In this document: in pieces, positions 52,596 through 61,149 of the stretch
Layout of the letters: the number at the start of each line of letters is the position of its first letter
Position numbering within the stretch: the first letter of the stretch is position 1
From: Polaromonas sp. JS666
GTDB taxonomy: Bacteria > Pseudomonadota > Gammaproteobacteria > Burkholderiales > Burkholderiaceae_C
DNA length: 64,000 nucleotides
Assembly: GCF_900103405.1 (NCBI RefSeq)
Contig: NZ_FNHX01000007.1
Span: 107,042 to 171,041, forward strand
Reading direction: 5' to 3'
Made by a program: the position numbers and the translations under genes
Notes under the pieces: model-generated
What the model saw: only the letters and a program-made list of their open reading frames with translations
The model's database searches: none
Told to the model about the DNA's origin: nothing

Positions 52596-53288
52596 ATGAA
52601 TCCCACTGTTCTGACGCTCACCCATTTCGACGCCGCCATGGTGGACCTGGACGGCACGCTGGTGGACACCCTGGGAGACTTCGTGGCCGCCGTGAACGCC
52701 ATGCTGGCCGAGCTGCGCAAGCCGGGCCAGGCATCGCAAACGCTGGATGCGGCGACCGTGGGCCGCATGGTCGGCAAGGGCTCGGAGAATCTCGTGAAGG
52801 CGGTGCTGGCGTATGCCGGGGCGGAGATGCCGGACCGCTATGCCGAAGCCATGGCGAGCTACCAGCGGCATTACGCCGCCATCAACGGCTTGCACTCGGC
52901 TGTGTATCCTGGAGGGCTGGAAGGCTTGCGCGCTCTGCAGCAGGCCGGGCTCAAACTGGCCTGCCTGACCAACAAGCCGCTGGCCATGGCGCGCCAGCTG
53001 CTCAGGCTCAAGGGCCTGGACGGTTTTTTCAGCGAAGTCTTTGGCGGCGACTCCTTCGCGCGCAAAAAGCCCGATCCTCTTCCCCTGCTCAAGACCTGCG
53101 AGGCGCTGGGTAGCGCGCCCGCGCGCACCCTGATGATCGGCGACTCCAGCAATGACGCGTTGGCCGCGCGGGCGGCGGGTTGCCCGGTGCTGCTGGTGAC
53201 CTACGGCTACAACCACGGCGAGCCGGTGCGCGAGGTCGATGCCGACGGCTTTGTCGATTCGCTGGCCGAACTGCGTTTCCAGAAATAA
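52596..53288 (+). CDS. gph: Phosphoglycolate phosphatase Gph
   Basis: Gph removes phosphate from 2-phosphoglycolate formed in DNA repair or oxygenation reactions. The 230-residue HAD-family hydrolase has the nucleophile motif MVDLDGTLVDTLGDF near residues 14-28, the cap domain after it, the motif II Thr in LACLTNKPLAMA near 122-133, a Lys in FARKKPDPLPL near 155-165 and the acidic motif MIGDSSNDALAA near 178-189. ATG 52596 (MNPTVLTLTHF) is the likely start. In relatives it lies between rpe and trpE; here other genes separate it from both. Confidence 0.94.
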   Translation: MNPTVLTLTHFDAAMVDLDGTLVDTLGDFVAAVNAMLAELRKPGQASQTLDAATVGRMVGKGSENLVKAVLAYAGAEMPDRYAEAMASYQRHYAAINGLHSAVYPGGLEGLRALQQAGLKLACLTNKPLAMARQLLRLKGLDGFFSEVFGGDSFARKKPDPLPLLKTCEALGSAPARTLMIGDSSNDALAARAAGCPVLLVTYGYNHGEPVREVDADGFVDSLAELRFQK

Positions 53289-53301
53289 CAATGAGGCGGT
53301 A

Positions 53302-53330
53302 AAAACGGCAACGGGGCTTGTGCCCCGTTG
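53302..53330 (-). terminator. Intrinsic terminator of the chalcone-isomerase-like gene
   Basis: A perfect nine-pair stem (CAACGGGGC 53309-53317 with GCCCCGTTG 53322-53330, loop TTGT) is followed on the minus strand by CCG and five T residues. No T run follows on the plus strand, so it mainly serves the minus-strand gene that ends at 53352. Confidence 0.8.
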
Positions 53331-53351
53331 ATCGTGTGAAAGCCGCGGGCC

Positions 53352-53933
53352 TTATTTACCCAGCAGCGCGTCCTTGAGTTTCCAGTCGGCGGGCTGCGGG
53401 CCCAGCCAGATGCGCACCAGGGCGTTGAAAAACTCGGCTTCCTTGAAGGGCTCGCCTTGTGGTTTGCCTTTGACGGAAATCACGGTGCCGGTGCCGGGAA
53501 TCCAGTCGATGGTGAAGCCTTCGCCGGCCACCAGCTTCTTCTGGTCGGCGAAAAGCTGGCCCATCCTGATCAGGCCGGGAATCAGCTTGGACATTTCCGC
53601 CTTGGGCGCGTTTTCGGTGAAGGCGGTGGTAAAGCTCTTGCCGAGTTCGTTGGAGTCGATCTCGCGCAGCAGGGTGATGCTGATGCGCTTGGGGCCGGCC
53701 ATGGTGTAGACCTCTTCGGGGGTGGCGGCCTTCTTGGGCAGGTACATGCCGGCCACGTAGACTTTGAACACGGCCTTGTAGCGGATGCCCGCGCCATTGA
53801 GCTGGAGCTTGGTGCCGTGAAGCTCCACCGGATCGTCGAGTTTGACGCCCGCTACCTCCATGGGTGCGGCAAGAATGCCGAATGAGAGCAACAGGCTGGT
53901 CAGGCCCGCGATGCATCGCGCTGTCAAAGTCAT
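53352..53933 (-). CDS. Chalcone isomerase-like secreted protein
   Basis: This 193-residue exported protein matches the bacterial chalcone isomerase-like family, which has the chalcone isomerase fold but no known flavonoid function. A signal peptide (MTLTARCIAGLTSLLLSFGILA) is followed by GVKLDDPVELHGTKLQLNGAGIRYKAVFKVYVAGMYLP spread over residues 29-66. Later come KRISITLLREIDSNELGKSF and GTGTVISVKGKPQGEPF. The end WLGPQPADWKLKDALLG is also typical. It converges with gph at a terminator and is divergent from trpE across 446 bp. ATG 53933 is preferred to a longer frame. Confidence 0.88.
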   Translation of the reverse strand: MTLTARCIAGLTSLLLSFGILAAPMEVAGVKLDDPVELHGTKLQLNGAGIRYKAVFKVYVAGMYLPKKAATPEEVYTMAGPKRISITLLREIDSNELGKSFTTAFTENAPKAEMSKLIPGLIRMGQLFADQKKLVAGEGFTIDWIPGTGTVISVKGKPQGEPFKEAEFFNALVRIWLGPQPADWKLKDALLGK

Positions 53934-54379
53934 GGGCTGTCTCCAAAGAATGATTGAAATAGAACGAGCGTTCTTTTTTTTATTTCTCCATTCTCGAGTT
54001 TCGGGGCCCTCCCTCACAAGAGGGTTTGCGAGATAAGCATTAGTACTAGTTTGTCCGGGCCATGCTGGCCTGGCGCGGGCCGGTCCCGGTCTTTGCTACA
54101 CTTTGCCCTACATGTTCATTCATCGCATCATTCAAACAGGTTGTGGCGACCGGGGAGCCTGGCCCTGGCGTACCTGTCATTTCTCGCACGCCTGAGGCGC
54201 ATGCGGGCCGGCGCGTTACCACGCTGCCATCGGTCCGCGCAACTGCCGCAGGTTCTGCGGCACCCCCCTTTCCCATCGATGCCCTCCCGAGAGGTGCATC
54301 CCGGCCCCGGTCTTCGGGGCGTTTTGAATGACCGGCGGCAGCGCCTCTTTGCGCTTTGCCCCCCAGCGAAGGATTTACC
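53934..54379. other. trpE upstream region with two hairpins
   Basis: This 446-bp gap lies between divergent genes. Near the left end is a T-rich run at 53970-53985. In the trpE leader are two strong hairpins: GCCGCAG-GTT-CTGCGGC at 54245-54261 and GCCCCG-GTCTT-CGGGGC at 54304-54320, the second followed by GTTTT. No reading frame rich in Trp codons was found, so a classic ribosome-stalling attenuator is not evident. No other gene is supported. Confidence 0.45.
54304..54325 (+). terminator. Terminator-like hairpin in the trpE leader (candidate attenuator)
   Basis: A six-pair GC stem with a five-base loop is followed by G and four T residues, 55 bases before the trpE start. The T run is short, so termination would be weak. 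Its position suggests attenuation of the trp operon, but no sensor mechanism is visible. Confidence 0.35.
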
Positions 54380-55879
54380 GTGATCACTGAACTCGAATTT
54401 AAAAGCCTGGCCGGCCAGGGCTACAACCGCATTCCCTTGATGGCGGAGGCGTTTGCCGACCTTGAGACGCCGCTGTCCCTTTACCTCAAACTCGCGCACT
54501 CCAAGGACGGCGGCAAATTCAGCTTCCTGCTGGAGTCCGTCGTCGGCGGCGAGCGCTTCGGCCGCTACAGCTTTATCGGCCTGCCGGCCCGCACGCTGGT
54601 GCGCGCCTCGGGTTTTGGCGCCGACCGGGTCACCGAGGTGGTGACGGACGGCCGCGTCGTGGAAACCTCGGCGGCCAACCCGCTGGATTTCATCGCCGAC
54701 TACCAAAAGCGCTTCAAGGTCGCGCTGCGGCCGGGCCTGCCGCGGTTTTGCGGCGGCCTGGCCGGTTATTTCGGCTATGACGCGGTGCGCCACATCGAGA
54801 AAAAACTCGAAGCCAGCTGTCCGCCCGATACCCTGGGCTGCCCCGACATCCTGCTGCTGCAATGCGAAGAACTGGCGGTGATCGACAACCTCTCGGGCAA
54901 GCTCTACCTGATCGTCTATGCCGACCCGGCCCAGCCAGAGGCCTATGCCAACGCCAAGAAGCGCTTGCGCGAGCTCAGGGAAAAACTCAAGTACTCGGTC
55001 AGCGCCCCGGTGGTCAAACCCTCGCAAAACTACCCGGCCGAGCGCGACTTCGCCAAGGCCGACTACATCGCCGCCGTGGAGAAGGCCAAGCGCCTGATCG
55101 AAGCCGGTGACTTCATGCAGGTGCAGGTCGGCCAGCGCATCAAGAAGCGCTACACCGAGTCGCCGCTGAGCCTGTACCGCGCGCTGCGCTCGCTCAATCC
55201 CTCGCCCTATATGTATTACTACCATTTCGGGGACTTCCACGTGGTGGGGGCATCCCCCGAAATTCTGGTGCGCCAGGAGCAGGTCAGCGAAGGGCAGAAG
55301 ATCACCATCAGGCCCCTGGCCGGCACCCGCCCGCGCGCCTCCTCGCCCGAAGCCGACAAGGCCGTCGAACAGGAACTGGTTAACGACCCCAAGGAGCGCG
55401 CCGAGCACGTCATGCTGATTGACCTGGCGCGCAACGACATAGGCCGTATCGCCAAGACCGGCACGGTGAAGGTCACCGAGGCCTTCGCGGTCGAGCGCTA
55501 CAGCCACGTGATGCACATCGTGAGCAACGTCGAGGGCGTGCTGCTGGATGGGATGACCAGCATGGACGTGCTCAAGGCCACTTTCCCGGCCGGCACGCTG
55601 ACCGGCGCGCCCAAGGTCCATGCCATGGAAATCATCGACCAGCTCGAACCCACCAAGCGCGGCCTCTACGGCGGTGCCTGCGGCTACCTCAGCTATGCCG
55701 GCGACATGGACGTGGCGATTGCCATACGCACCGGCATCATCAAGGACCAGACGCTGTACGTGCAGGCGGCAGCCGGCGTGGTGGCCGACTCGGTGCCCGA
55801 GCTCGAATGGAAAGAGACCGAAGCCAAGGCGCGCGCGCTGCTGCGGGCGTCCGAACTTGTCGAGGAGGGCCTGGAATGA
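54380..55879 (+). CDS. trpE: Anthranilate synthase component I TrpE
   Basis: TrpE converts chorismate to anthranilate using ammonia from TrpG, the first step of tryptophan synthesis. The 499-residue protein has the feedback site region SKDGGKFSFLLESVVGGERFGRYSFIG spread over residues 37-63. The chorismate-binding domain has RPLAGTRPRA near 317-326, HVMLIDLARNDIGRIA and MHIVSNVEGVL, and LKATFPAGTLTGAPKVHAME lies near 397. The start is GTG 54380 with GAAGGA upstream. Its stop overlaps the chorismate mutase start (ATGA, 55876-55879). It heads a seven-gene unit reaching trpC. Confidence 0.97.
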   Translation: MITELEFKSLAGQGYNRIPLMAEAFADLETPLSLYLKLAHSKDGGKFSFLLESVVGGERFGRYSFIGLPARTLVRASGFGADRVTEVVTDGRVVETSAANPLDFIADYQKRFKVALRPGLPRFCGGLAGYFGYDAVRHIEKKLEASCPPDTLGCPDILLLQCEELAVIDNLSGKLYLIVYADPAQPEAYANAKKRLRELREKLKYSVSAPVVKPSQNYPAERDFAKADYIAAVEKAKRLIEAGDFMQVQVGQRIKKRYTESPLSLYRALRSLNPSPYMYYYHFGDFHVVGASPEILVRQEQVSEGQKITIRPLAGTRPRASSPEADKAVEQELVNDPKERAEHVMLIDLARNDIGRIAKTGTVKVTEAFAVERYSHVMHIVSNVEGVLLDGMTSMDVLKATFPAGTLTGAPKVHAMEIIDQLEPTKRGLYGGACGYLSYAGDMDVAIAIRTGIIKDQTLYVQAAAGVVADSVPELEWKETEAKARALLRASELVEEGLE

Positions 55880-56196
55880 GCACGACCGTCCGCCCAACCG
55901 TGGAGCACTGCCACACCATGGCCGACGTGCGCCGCAACATCGACGCGCTTGACGACCGCATCGTGGCGCTGGTCGCCGAGCGCAGCGCTTACGTCGCGCA
56001 GGCCGCGCGCATCAAACAAAGCGCCGGCGAGATCGTCGACAACGCGCGCATCGAATTCATCGTGGACCGCGTGCGTGCCCAGGCCCGCGCGGCCGGCGCC
56101 CCCGAGGCCGTCCTGGAAGCGGCCTACCGCGCCATGATCGCCGCATCCATTGACTTTGAGCGCGGCGAATTCCAACGCCTGCGCCAGGAGGCCTGA
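55876..56196 (+). CDS. Chorismate mutase (AroQ/PchB-like)
   Basis: This 106-residue all-helical protein is a chorismate mutase of the AroQ class, which turns chorismate into prephenate for phenylalanine and tyrosine. It has [26 protein letters not shown] near residues 15-40 with the conserved Arg and acidic residues, and [20 protein letters not shown] after it. It lies between trpE and trpG, an unusual but known betaproteobacterial position, and shares the ATGA overlap with trpE. Having the competing branch enzyme inside the trp operon may balance use of chorismate. An isochorismate pyruvate-lyase activity as in PchB cannot be excluded. Confidence 0.9.
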   Translation: MSTTVRPTVEHCHTMADVRRNIDALDDRIVALVAERSAYVAQAARIKQSAGEIVDNARIEFIVDRVRAQARAAGAPEAVLEAAYRAMIAASIDFERGEFQRLRQEA

Positions 56197-56198
56197 AC

Positions 56199-56780
56199 AT
56201 GAAGCGCAGCAAACTCTTGATGATCGACAACTACGACAGCTTTACCTACAACATCGTCCAGTACTTCGGTGAACTGGGCGCCGAGGTCGAGGTGTTTCGC
56301 AATGACGAAATCAGCGTGGCGGACATCGCCGCCCGCGCGCCCGACCTGCTGGTGGTCTCGCCCGGGCCGTGCTCGCCGGCCGAGGCCGGCATCTCGGTCG
56401 CGGCGATCCAGCATTTCGCCGGCAAGCTGCCCATCCTGGGCGTGTGCCTGGGCCACCAGAGCATAGGCGCGGCCTTCGGCGGGAACATCATCCGCGCGCA
56501 GCAGCTCATGCACGGCAAGACCAGCGTGATCACCACCACACAAGAAGGCGTGTTCGCCAATCTGCCCGAGCAATTCGTCGTCAACCGCTACCACTCGCTG
56601 GCGATTGAAAAATCGTCCTGCCCCAAGGCCCTGGCCGTCACGGCCTGGACGGACGACGGCGAGATCATGGGCGTGCGCCACAAGGAGCTGCCCATCCAGG
56701 GCGTGCAGTTCCATCCTGAATCGATACTGACCGAGCACGGCCACGCCATGCTGAAAAACTTCCTGGAGCAAAGCGCATGA
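56199..56780 (+). CDS. trpG: Anthranilate synthase component II TrpG
   Basis: TrpG is the glutamine amidotransferase subunit that supplies ammonia to TrpE; the same subunit may also serve p-aminobenzoate synthesis. The 193-residue protein has [18 protein letters not shown] near residues 5-22, [11 protein letters not shown], the catalytic Cys in [17 protein letters not shown] near 82, RYHSL and the His-x-Glu pair in [13 protein letters not shown] near 170-182. It starts two bases after the chorismate mutase stop and overlaps the next gene as ATGA at 56777-56780. Confidence 0.96.
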   Translation: MKRSKLLMIDNYDSFTYNIVQYFGELGAEVEVFRNDEISVADIAARAPDLLVVSPGPCSPAEAGISVAAIQHFAGKLPILGVCLGHQSIGAAFGGNIIRAQQLMHGKTSVITTTQEGVFANLPEQFVVNRYHSLAIEKSSCPKALAVTAWTDDGEIMGVRHKELPIQGVQFHPESILTEHGHAMLKNFLEQSA

Positions 56781-57826
56781 GCCAGGCTTTTGTGGATTTA
56801 CGCAGCGACACCGTCACCCGGCCGACCGCCGCCATGCGCGAGGCCATGCGGGCCGCGCCGCTGGGCGACGACGTGTTTGGCGACGATCCCGCCGTCAATG
56901 GGCTGCAGGAAAAAATCGCCGGCTTGCTGGGCTTTGAGGCCGCGCTGTTTGTGCCCACCGGCACGCAGAGCAACCTCTGCGCCATCCTGAGCCACTGCCA
57001 GCGCGGCGACGAGTACATCGTCGGCCAGATGGCGCATTGCTACCGCTGGGAAGGCGGCGGTGCGGCGGTGTTCGGCAGCGTGCAGCCGCAGCCGCTGAAC
57101 CACCATAGCGACGGCACGCTGGCCCTGTCCGAGATCGAGGCATCCATCAAACCCGACGACGCGCATTTCGCGCGCACACGGCTGCTGGCGCTGGAAAACA
57201 CCCTGGGCGGCAAGCTGCTGCCTTTTGACTATGTGCAGCAGGCCACCGCGCTCGCGAAAAAACACGGCCTGGGCCGCCACCTGGACGGTGCGCGGCTGTT
57301 CAATGCCGCCGTCGCGCAGGCCGCGCAAACAGGCGGTAGCGCGCTGGCTGAGGCCAAACGCATCGCGGGATGCTTTGACAGCGTCTCTGTCTGCTTCAGC
57401 AAGGGCCTGGGCGCGCCTGTCGGTTCGGCGCTGTGCGGTTCGCGCGAGTTCATCTTGCGGGCGCACCGCATCCGCAAGATGGCGGGCGGCGGCATGCGCC
57501 AGGCCGGCATGCTGGCGGCCGCGGCTTCGCATGCGCTGGACCACCACGTGGGGCGCCTCGCCCAGGACCATGCGCTGGCCAGGCGACTGGCCGATGGCCT
57601 GGCCGGCATCGAGGGCCTGCAAGTCGAAACGCCGCAGACCAACATCGTATTTGTCGATCTGACGGGCGCGGCGCGCGAGCAGTCCGCTGCCCTGCTCAAG
57701 CACCTGGCCGGCAGAGGCATACGGGCCACGGGCCTGTACCGCCTGCGTTTTGTCACCCACCTGGATGTGGATGCCGACGGCGTGGACCGCGCGGTGGCCG
57801 CCATCCGGGAATTTTTCCGTCGCTAA
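56777..57826 (+). CDS. ltaE: Low-specificity L-threonine aldolase
   Basis: This PLP enzyme cleaves threonine or allo-threonine to glycine and acetaldehyde. The 349-residue protein has [19 protein letters not shown] near residues 6-24, [49 protein letters not shown] and the PLP Lys in [18 protein letters not shown] near 204. Its start overlaps the trpG stop, so it is part of the trp unit. Why threonine cleavage should be coexpressed with tryptophan synthesis is not obvious. Glycine made here could serve serine and one-carbon supply, since the last step of tryptophan synthesis uses serine. Confidence 0.94.
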   Translation: MSQAFVDLRSDTVTRPTAAMREAMRAAPLGDDVFGDDPAVNGLQEKIAGLLGFEAALFVPTGTQSNLCAILSHCQRGDEYIVGQMAHCYRWEGGGAAVFGSVQPQPLNHHSDGTLALSEIEASIKPDDAHFARTRLLALENTLGGKLLPFDYVQQATALAKKHGLGRHLDGARLFNAAVAQAAQTGGSALAEAKRIAGCFDSVSVCFSKGLGAPVGSALCGSREFILRAHRIRKMAGGGMRQAGMLAAAASHALDHHVGRLAQDHALARRLADGLAGIEGLQVETPQTNIVFVDLTGAAREQSAALLKHLAGRGIRATGLYRLRFVTHLDVDADGVDRAVAAIREFFRR

Positions 57827-57835
57827 GGAGCCGCC

Positions 57836-58486
57836 ATGCCTGATTTCCAACACCTGTTGCTGTTTATCGCGGCCGGCTGGCTGCTCAACCTGACGCCGGG
57901 CCCCGACGTGCTTTACATCGTGACCCATTCGCTGCGCTCGGGCGCGCGCGCCGGCATCGTGGCCGGCCTGGGCATCACGGCGGGCTGCTTTGTCCACATC
58001 TTCGCGGCCGCCGTGGGTGTGGGCGCTTTGCTGGCCACTTCGGCCCTGGCCTTTACCGTGCTCAAGTGGATAGGCGCGGCCTACCTGCTGTGGATAGGCG
58101 CGAAGATCCTGCTGTCCAGGGCGCCGCAGGCCACGACCGACCTTGCCGCGGTCGCCGCCGCCGAAGCGCCCAAGCCCCTCAAGGCGATTTTTATGGGCGG
58201 CTTCTGGACCAATGTGCTCAATCCCAAGGTGGCGATTTTTTTCCTGGCCTTTGTGCCGCAGTTCATCGCACCGGGCACCGAAAACAAGGCGCTGGCCTTT
58301 GTGCTGCTGGGCGTGCTGTTCAACCTGAACGCCATCCCGGTCAATTCGGGCTGGGCCGTGGCGGCTGCCTGGATGGCCAGGCGCGACGCCGTGCAGCGCG
58401 GCATGCACTGGCTGGACCGCGCGGCCGGCGCCATGTTCATCGCGTTTGGCCTCAAGCTCGCCTTTACCGATAATCCCGCGAACTGA
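57836..58486 (+). CDS. LysE/RhtB family amino acid exporter
   Basis: This 216-residue inner-membrane protein belongs to the LysE/RhtB translocator family, which exports amino acids such as homoserine, threonine or lysine. It has the N-terminal LNLTPGPDVLYIVTHSLRSGARAGIVAGLGITAG motif spread over residues 19-52 and about six membrane helices. These include AFTVLKWIGAAYLLWIGAKIL and the final MFIAFGLKLAFTDN. It starts with AAGGAG at a good spacing, nine bases after threonine aldolase, and lies before trpD. The substrate may be threonine or an aromatic amino acid; context does not decide. Confidence 0.92.
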   Translation: MPDFQHLLLFIAAGWLLNLTPGPDVLYIVTHSLRSGARAGIVAGLGITAGCFVHIFAAAVGVGALLATSALAFTVLKWIGAAYLLWIGAKILLSRAPQATTDLAAVAAAEAPKPLKAIFMGGFWTNVLNPKVAIFFLAFVPQFIAPGTENKALAFVLLGVLFNLNAIPVNSGWAVAAAWMARRDAVQRGMHWLDRAAGAMFIAFGLKLAFTDNPAN

Positions 58487-58525
58487 ACCTTCCTCCAGCC
58501 CCGGAACAAACAAGCGAGACAAGCC

Positions 58526-59569
58526 ATGCCCCATACCCACAAAATCACCCCGCAGGAAGCGCTGCAGCGCACCATAGAACACCGCGAGATCTTCCACGAC
58601 GAGATGCTGCACATCATGCGGCTCATCATGAGCGGCGAGATGTCGCCCGTGATGATGGCCGCGCTGATCACCGGCCTGCGCGTCAAGAAAGAGACCATAG
58701 GTGAGATCACCGCCGCCGCGCAGGTGATGCGCGAGTTCTCCACCAAGGTCCACGTGGCCGACAAGACCCACCTGGTCGATATCGTCGGCACTGGCGGCGA
58801 CGGCTCGCACACCTTCAATATTTCCACCTGCTCCATGTTTGTGGCGGCGGCGGCCGGCGCCAAGGTCAGCAAGCATGGCGGGCGCAGCGTCAGCAGCAAA
58901 TCGGGCAGCGCCGACGTGATCGAATCGCTGGGCATCCATATCGGCCTGAAGCCCGAGGCGATCGCCAAATGCATAGAACAGGTCGGCGTGGGTTTTATGT
59001 TCGCGCCCAACCACCATCCGGCGATGAAAAACGTCGCCCCCATCCGCAAGGAACTGGGCGTGCGCACCATCTTCAACATCCTGGGCCCGCTGACCAACCC
59101 GGCCGGTGCGCCCAACATCCTCATGGGCGTGTTCCATTCCGACCTGGTGGGCATCCAGGTGCGCGCCCTGCAGCGCCTGGGCGCCGAGCATGCGGTGGTG
59201 GTCTACGGCAAGGACGGCATGGATGAGGTCAGCCTGGGCGCGGCCACCGTGGTCGGTGAACTCAAGAACGGCGAAATCACCGAATACGAAATCCATCCTG
59301 AAGACTTCGACATGCCCATGGCCAGCAACCGCGCGCTGCGCGTGGAAACGCCCGAGCAGTCCAAGGCCATGCTGCTGGGCGTGCTGGACAACCAGCCCGG
59401 CGCGGCGCGCGACATCGTGATCCTCAATGCCGGCGCGGCGCTGTACGCCGCCAATGTGGCCGACTCCATGAAGGCCGGCATAGGCCTGGCCCGTGAAGCG
59501 CTGGCCTCGGGCGCGGCCAAGGCGCGCCTGCAGCAGCTGGTTTCCACCACCCAACAACTTGCGGCCTGA
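58526..59569 (+). CDS. trpD: Anthranilate phosphoribosyltransferase TrpD
   Basis: TrpD transfers phosphoribose from PRPP to anthranilate. The 347-residue protein has the N-terminal helical domain ([24 protein letters not shown] region as [17 protein letters not shown]), the PRPP-binding [17 protein letters not shown] near 88-104, and [24 protein letters not shown] [21 protein letters not shown] near 114-134. [23 protein letters not shown] and [12 protein letters not shown] follow. It starts 39 bp after the LysE-type gene and is followed five bases after its stop by trpC. Confidence 0.96.
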   Translation: MPHTHKITPQEALQRTIEHREIFHDEMLHIMRLIMSGEMSPVMMAALITGLRVKKETIGEITAAAQVMREFSTKVHVADKTHLVDIVGTGGDGSHTFNISTCSMFVAAAAGAKVSKHGGRSVSSKSGSADVIESLGIHIGLKPEAIAKCIEQVGVGFMFAPNHHPAMKNVAPIRKELGVRTIFNILGPLTNPAGAPNILMGVFHSDLVGIQVRALQRLGAEHAVVVYGKDGMDEVSLGAATVVGELKNGEITEYEIHPEDFDMPMASNRALRVETPEQSKAMLLGVLDNQPGAARDIVILNAGAALYAANVADSMKAGIGLAREALASGAAKARLQQLVSTTQQLAA

Positions 59570-59574
59570 ACACC

Positions 59575-60381
59575 ATGTCCGACATCCTCGACAAAATCAT
59601 CGCCGTCAAGCGCCAGGAAATCGCCGAGGCGATTCGCAAGAAACCCTTGGCCGTGATGCGTGAAGACGCCGAATCGCGCGTGCTGACGCGCGACTTCGTG
59701 GGCGCGCTGCGCGCCAAGATCGCGGCGGGCCAGCCCGCGGTGATCGCCGAAGTCAAAAAAGCCAGCCCGTCCAAGGGCGTGCTGCGCGCCGACTTCATCC
59801 CGGCCGACATCGCGCAAAGTTATGCCGAAGGCGACGGCACGCTCAGCGCGGCCTGCCTCTCGGTGCTGACTGACAAACAATTCTTCCAGGGCAGCGTCGA
59901 CTACCTCAAGCAGGCCAGGGCCTCGTGCAGCCTGCCGGTGCTGCGCAAGGACTTCATGGTCGACCCTTACCAGGTCTATGAGGCGCGGGTCATGGGCGCC
60001 GACTGCATCCTGCTGATCGCCGCCTGCCTGGACGACGCGCAGATGAAGTCGCTGGAGGCACTGGCCATGTCGCTGGACATGGCGGTGCTGGTCGAGGTGC
60101 ACGACAAGGCTGAGCTGGAGCGCGCGCTCCAGCTCAAAACGCCGCTGGTCGGCATCAACAACCGCAACCTCAAGACTTTCGAGGTTTCGCTGGACGCCAC
60201 CTTGGGCATGCTGGGCCAGGTACCGGCCGACCGCCTGCTGGTCACCGAATCCGGCATCACCACGCCGGCCGACGTGAAGCGCATGCGGGACGCCGGCGTC
60301 AATGCCTTCCTGGTCGGCGAGGCCTTTATGCGCGCCGACGAGCCGGGCTTGGCGCTGGCCCAGCTGTTTGGCGGCCAGTAA
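59575..60381 (+). CDS. trpC: Indole-3-glycerol phosphate synthase TrpC
   Basis: TrpC closes the indole ring of indole-3-glycerol phosphate in the tryptophan pathway. The 268-residue TIM barrel has the start [17 protein letters not shown], the catalytic Lys in [17 protein letters not shown] near residues 60-76, [38 protein letters not shown] near 122-144, [16 protein letters not shown] near 193 and [16 protein letters not shown] near 222. It is not fused to trpF. It ends 17 bp before ung, which is probably cotranscribed. trpF, trpA and trpB are not in the window. Confidence 0.96.
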   Translation: MSDILDKIIAVKRQEIAEAIRKKPLAVMREDAESRVLTRDFVGALRAKIAAGQPAVIAEVKKASPSKGVLRADFIPADIAQSYAEGDGTLSAACLSVLTDKQFFQGSVDYLKQARASCSLPVLRKDFMVDPYQVYEARVMGADCILLIAACLDDAQMKSLEALAMSLDMAVLVEVHDKAELERALQLKTPLVGINNRNLKTFEVSLDATLGMLGQVPADRLLVTESGITTPADVKRMRDAGVNAFLVGEAFMRADEPGLALAQLFGGQ

Positions 60382-60398
60382 ACCTGGAGGCGGTGCAG

Positions 60399-61103
60399 AT
60401 GAACCCTCCGGACCAGCTGCTGAGCGCGGACCCCGCGGATTGGCCGGTGGCGCCCGGCTGGCGCCCCGCGACCGAGGCCTTTTTTGCTTCCCCCACGGGC
60501 CGCAAGCTGCTGGATTTCCTGCAAGGGCGGCTCGCGCAAGGCGCGGTGATCTTTCCACCCCAGCCGCTGCGCGCGCTGGAACTCACGCCGCCCGAAGAGG
60601 TGCGCGTCGTGATCCTGGGCCAGGACCCCTACCACGGCCGGGGCCAGGCCGAGGGCTTGGCCTTCTCGGTCGCGCCCGGCGTGGCCTTGCCGCCTTCGCT
60701 GCGCAACATCTTCAAGGAGCTTCAGCGTGACCTGGGCACGCCGCCGCCCAAGTTCCCGGCGCCCGGCGGCAGCCTGGTGAAATGGGCCACGCACGGCGTG
60801 CTGCTGCTCAACACCTGCCTCACGGTCGAAGAAGCCCAGCCGGCCAGCCATTCAGGCAAAGGCTGGGAAGTGCTGACCGACACGCTGATCCGCCAGGTCG
60901 CCGACGGCGACCACCCGGTGGTCTTCATGCTGTGGGGCTCCCATGCCCAGAGCAAGCGGGCCCTGATTGACGCCAAGCGCCACAAGGTGCTGGTGGCCAA
61001 CCACCCTTCACCGCTGTCGGCCCTGCGGCCGCCCCTACCTTTCATCGGTTGCGGGCATTTCTCGCAGGCCAGGGAATGGCGCGATGCGCACCCGAAACCC
61101 TAG
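60399..61103 (+). CDS. ung: Uracil-DNA glycosylase Ung
   Basis: Ung removes uracil from DNA to start base excision repair. The 234-residue protein has the catalytic water-activating motif GQDPYHGRGQAEGLAFSV near residues 70-87, LLNTCLTVEEAQPASHSGKGWE near 131, MLWGSHAQSKR and the DNA-binding loop HPSPLSALRP near 205-214. ATG 60399 was chosen because TGGAGG ends eight bases before it; a GTG at 60393 is too close to that site. It is the last gene of the trp transcription unit. The next gene converges with it. Confidence 0.95.
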   Translation: MNPPDQLLSADPADWPVAPGWRPATEAFFASPTGRKLLDFLQGRLAQGAVIFPPQPLRALELTPPEEVRVVILGQDPYHGRGQAEGLAFSVAPGVALPPSLRNIFKELQRDLGTPPPKFPAPGGSLVKWATHGVLLLNTCLTVEEAQPASHSGKGWEVLTDTLIRQVADGDHPVVFMLWGSHAQSKRALIDAKRHKVLVANHPSPLSALRPPLPFIGCGHFSQAREWRDAHPKP

Positions 61104-61149
61104 TGTTTCGGCGCTAAGCACTAATTAATAAGGACTGTGGGCCGTCCCG

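Noticed and set aside
54051..54383. A 110-codon frame ending inside the trpE start codon
   Set aside because: It lacks a ribosome binding site, has an Arg/Pro-rich shadow composition and no Trp codons suited to attenuation.
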